A DNA stretch of 64,000 bases. It comes from Hyphomicrobium sp. CS1BSMeth3 (GTDB lineage Bacteria > Pseudomonadota > Alphaproteobacteria > Rhizobiales > Hyphomicrobiaceae). A program made the position numbers and the translations under genes. The notes under the pieces were generated by a model, which searched no databases, was not told the origin of the DNA, and worked only from the letters and a program-made list of their open reading frames with translations. The stretch is from NCBI RefSeq assembly GCF_900117415.1, contig NZ_FPEI01000006.1, positions 248,001 to 312,000 on the forward strand, written 5' to 3'. Position 1 is the first letter of the stretch. Each line of letters starts with the position of its first letter. Of this stretch, positions 61,713 through 64,000 are shown piece by piece.

Positions 61713-62979
61713 GATCCACGACAAGTTCGGCCGCCCCTTGGTCGCTATTACGGGCTGCGGGCTCGTTACGTCGCTCGGCCTAGGCAAGGAAGCAAACTGG
61801 TCAGGGCTCACGCAGGGACGCTCGGGGATCCGAGGGATTGCGCGCTTTTCCACCGATGGCCTGCGCACGGCGATCGCTGGCACCGTCGATTTTCTGAGAC
61901 CTTCGCCCTTTTCGGCGCCGGCTCTGGCGATCGCCATGGCTATTGCTGCGGGCGAGGAAGCAGTGATCGAGGCCGATATCGCCCGCGTCGGCAGCTTTCC
62001 CGGTCCGCTCTACCTCGCCACACCTCCGGCGGAGCTCGAATGGCCACAACGCAAGTCACTGTGGGATGAAATCGGCGAGAGCGAGGCTGCCGGCTACCAG
62101 CGCCTGCTCGCCGCCGCACGTGGTCGCAAGCACGAGGATATGGCGAGCCTTTTCCAGTTCGGCAGCGTCGCCGATCATCTGGCGGACAGGTTCGGCACGC
62201 GCGGGCTGCCGATGTCCGTGTCGACCGCGTGTGCGTCCGGTGCGACAGCGATCCAACTCGGCGTCGAGGCCATTCGTCGAAGGCAGGCGAATGCGGTGTT
62301 GTGCATCGGCACGGACAGCTCGGTCCAGATCGAGGCGCTGATACGGTTCATTTTGCTGTCTGCCCTTTCCACGCGAAATGAAACTCCCGAGAAAGCCTCG
62401 CGACCATTCTCGAAGGATCGCGACGGCTTCGTCATGGCCGAGGGCGCCGGCGCTCTTGTCCTCGAGGAGTATGCGAGCGCAAAAGCGCGCGGGGCACGTG
62501 TTCTCGGTTTCGTGCGGGGCTGTGGCGAGAAGGCCGATGACTATCACCGCACACGCTCAAAGCCCGACGGCACGGCGATTATTGGCGCCATTCGCAAGGC
62601 TCTGCTGGACGCCGGCGTCGAGCCGGAAGAGATAGGATATGTGAATGCGCATGGGACCAGTACGCCCGAGAACGACAAGATGGAGTATCTCTCGCTCAAG
62701 GCTGTGCTGGGAGACCATCTGGCGCGCACACCCGTCAGCTCGAACAAATCCATGATCGGCCATACGCTGTCGGCAGCCGGGGCTATTGAAGCCGTGTTTT
62801 CGCTGATGACCATACGGACCGGAAAGCTACCGCCAACCATCAACTACGATGTGCCCGATCCGGAGATACCTCTTGATGTTGTGCCAAATGCAGCAAGGGA
62901 TGCAGCAATCACGACGGTTCTCTCGAATTCATTCGGGTTCGGTGGGCAGAATGTTTCGCTCGTTTTGTCCAGCCCGTGA
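61702..62979 (+). CDS. Ketosynthase, catalytic, copy B
   Basis: 425 residues, paralogous to copy A. Catalytic Cys177 in V-S-T-A-C-A-S-G-A, with both His blocks intact (N-A-H-G-T-S-T-P, G-H-T-L-S-A-A-G-A-I-E-A). The ATG at 61702 has GAGG upstream and overlaps the copy B CLF stop by 11 nt. Last gene of the six-gene operon. The adh2XL and lpxXL genes that follow in rhizobial acpXL loci are not here. Confidence 0.9.
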   Translation: MGSEIHDKFGRPLVAITGCGLVTSLGLGKEANWSGLTQGRSGIRGIARFSTDGLRTAIAGTVDFLRPSPFSAPALAIAMAIAAGEEAVIEADIARVGSFPGPLYLATPPAELEWPQRKSLWDEIGESEAAGYQRLLAAARGRKHEDMASLFQFGSVADHLADRFGTRGLPMSVSTACASGATAIQLGVEAIRRRQANAVLCIGTDSSVQIEALIRFILLSALSTRNETPEKASRPFSKDRDGFVMAEGAGALVLEEYASAKARGARVLGFVRGCGEKADDYHRTRSKPDGTAIIGAIRKALLDAGVEPEEIGYVNAHGTSTPENDKMEYLSLKAVLGDHLARTPVSSNKSMIGHTLSAAGAIEAVFSLMTIRTGKLPPTINYDVPDPEIPLDVVPNAARDAAITTVLSNSFGFGGQNVSLVLSSP

Positions 62980-63092
62980 GGTTGCCTACGGCCGGGTGTT
63001 CCTTGCGCTGTGAGCTTGGTACGCACTCCCGAGCACAAAAGCTTCACGATGCGAATTGCTGGAAGCCCAACCTGGAAGAAAGAGGAAAGAGC

Positions 63093-63587
63093 ATGTCCGC
63101 AAGACTGACCATTGCTGCGCTCTGCCTTTCTGGAATGGTGGCAGTGGGAGCTCCACCGTTGAGCGAGCTGGTTTCCAAACCCGCAGAGGCGCATACCGAG
63201 CACGTATTCGCCGCCGGAGAACCAGGCGACCCCAGGAAGGCGTCCCGCACGATCGAGATCGGGATGGCGGAAGGTCCCGGCTCCATGACCTACAGCCTCG
63301 ACAGCATCGCGGTGCGCCGAGGAGAGCAGATCAGGTTCGTGCTCAGGAATACAGGAGATCTTGCCCACGAGTTTCTGCTCGACTCCATGGAGAACAACGC
63401 CAAGCACAAGAGCGAAATGGAGCAGAACCCGGAGATGGCGCACGACGAGGCCAATGGAAAGCGGCTCGAGCCAAAGACATCCAGCGAAATTGCCTGGCGC
63501 TTTACGAAGGCCGGCGAGTTCGAGTTCGCCTGCCTCATTCCCGGACACTACGAGGCAGGAATGAAGGGCATCATCGTCGTCAAGTAG
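63093..63587 (+). CDS. Exported cupredoxin (type I copper)
   Basis: 164 residues. Signal peptide 1-24 (MSARLTIAALCLSGMVAVGA). The cupredoxin core has H in D-L-A-H-E-F-L-L and the loop C-L-I-P-G-H-Y-E-A-G-M-K-G, supplying Cys, His and Met. The insert E-N-N-A-K-H-K-S-E-M-E-Q-N-P-E-M is rich in Met and His, typical of periplasmic copper-handling proteins. GAGGAAAG precedes the ATG. Stand-alone gene. Confidence 0.88.
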   Translation: MSARLTIAALCLSGMVAVGAPPLSELVSKPAEAHTEHVFAAGEPGDPRKASRTIEIGMAEGPGSMTYSLDSIAVRRGEQIRFVLRNTGDLAHEFLLDSMENNAKHKSEMEQNPEMAHDEANGKRLEPKTSSEIAWRFTKAGEFEFACLIPGHYEAGMKGIIVVK

Positions 63588-63668
63588 GTCGCAGCGTCGG
63601 TGACGAGGGAGCCATCGAGGACGTGCCCAAGATTACGTCCCGTTGCGGCGCTTGGTCAGCCCGTTCGT

Positions 63669-63682
63669 TTGCGTTAGCACAA
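63669..63682. promoter_or_regulatory. FNR-like box upstream of hemN
   Basis: TTGCGTTAGCACAA keeps the TTG-N8-CAA core of FNR/FnrL sites (TTGAT-N4-ATCAA) but differs at the inner bases. It lies 65 nt before the hemN start. FnrL control of hemN is well known in alphaproteobacteria. Confidence 0.35.
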
Positions 63683-63690
63683 AGCCGCTC

Positions 63691-63720
63691 TGATAAAACG
63701 ATGACAAGGCTCGTTTATCA
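63691..63720. promoter_or_regulatory. Imperfect dyad TGATAAAACGA / TCGTTTATCA
   Basis: A 10-bp inverted repeat with one extra A in the left arm and a 9-nt spacer, between the FNR-like box and the hemN start. It could be an operator or a leader hairpin. Confidence 0.35.
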
Positions 63721-63746
63721 TTGCCGTGAGAATGGAAGCGGCTGCC

Positions 63747-64000
63747 ATGATCGATTACCAAGCGATGGCGCGGTATGCTGATGAGCGGCTGCCGCGCTAC
63801 ACAAGCTATCCGACAGCACCGCTGTTCTCTTCGGCGGTAGCAGCGCCAGACTATTGTCATTGGCTTGCAGCGCTGCCTCCTGCAACCGAGACATCGCTTT
63901 ACCTCCACATACCGTTCTGCCGATCGATGTGCTGGTATTGCGGTTGTCACACGACCATCACTCGGCGCAACGAACCGATCAGCAACTACGTCGATGTTCT
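63747..64000 (+). CDS. hemN: Oxygen-independent coproporphyrinogen III oxidase HemN, 3' truncated
   Basis: The first 84 codons are visible. R-Y-T-S-Y-P-T-A-P near the N-terminus is the HemN hallmark, and the radical SAM motif is C-R-S-M-C-W-Y-C-G-C-H. HemN makes protoporphyrinogen IX without oxygen. An in-frame ATG at 63732 is an alternative start. The upstream FNR-like box fits low-oxygen control. The rest of the gene lies beyond the window. Confidence 0.93.
   Translation, partial: MIDYQAMARYADERLPRYTSYPTAPLFSSAVAAPDYCHWLAALPPATETSLYLHIPFCRSMCWYCGCHTTITRRNEPISNYVDV

Overview
This is a GC-rich window from an alphaproteobacterium, most likely of the order Hyphomicrobiales. The lineage call rests on a NepR/EcfG/PhyR general stress response with HWE-type histidine kinases, an AcpXL-type very-long-chain acyl carrier protein locus, and Hyphomicrobiales-like intergenic hairpin repeats. 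The genus cannot be named from sequence alone. The first gene (phosphotransferase) and the last gene (hemN) are cut by the window edges.

Layout. 1-2.0 kb: an APH-like kinase next to an acyl-CoA dehydrogenase, resembling the two halves of ACAD10/11 or a LvaA/LvaC pair. 2.2-3.8 kb: murein endopeptidase MepA and a small basic ORF. 3.8-17.3 kb: a general stress response island with nepR-ecfG, phyR, two HWE histidine kinases and many small envelope or stress proteins (PRC-barrel, CsbD, DUF1328, DUF883). Six intergenic regions here carry an EcfG-type promoter (GGAAC, 16-18 nt, GTT). 17.4-29.2 kb: a ureide (allantoin) assimilation locus. A divergent pair of transcription units shares a spacer with two identical TTGTATACAGG sites. 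One unit encodes a dipeptide-type ABC importer plus an allantoin/hydantoin racemase. The other encodes a GntR regulator, PuuE-type allantoinase, allantoate amidohydrolase and an M20 deacylase. A tartronate-semialdehyde-type reductase converges on the second unit. 29.3-36.0 kb: an ABC exporter, a CPG2-like peptidase, a CPA2 K+/H+ antiporter, an isocitrate-lyase/PEP-mutase family protein and a pair of long hairpins.

36.4-46.4 kb: a compact selenoprotein module. It holds a formate dehydrogenase whose alpha subunit reads through an in-frame TGA (Sec200, followed by a SECIS hairpin), the beta and gamma subunits, FdhE, SelA, a Sel1-repeat protein and SelB. The tRNA-Sec gene (selC) lies inside the 3' end of the selB reading frame. 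Only selD is missing from a full Sec system in this window.

46.6-53.1 kb: a divergent locus controlled by an ArsR-family regulator with the C-x65-C pattern of SqrR/BigR persulfide sensors. Two abutting ATTC-N8-GAAT boxes lie between an MFS/DUF2892 operon and the arsR-RND efflux operon.

53.3-63.0 kb: an unusual fatty-acyl or polyketide-like biosynthetic locus. One arm carries a free-standing ACP, an FkbH-like HAD protein and a MaoC-SDR fusion. The divergent arm carries AcpXL, FabZ-XL and two tandem pairs of CLF-like (Cys-less) plus catalytic ketosynthases. This is the best candidate in the window for an undescribed pathway. 63.1-64 kb: a secreted cupredoxin and the start of hemN, preceded by an FNR-like site.
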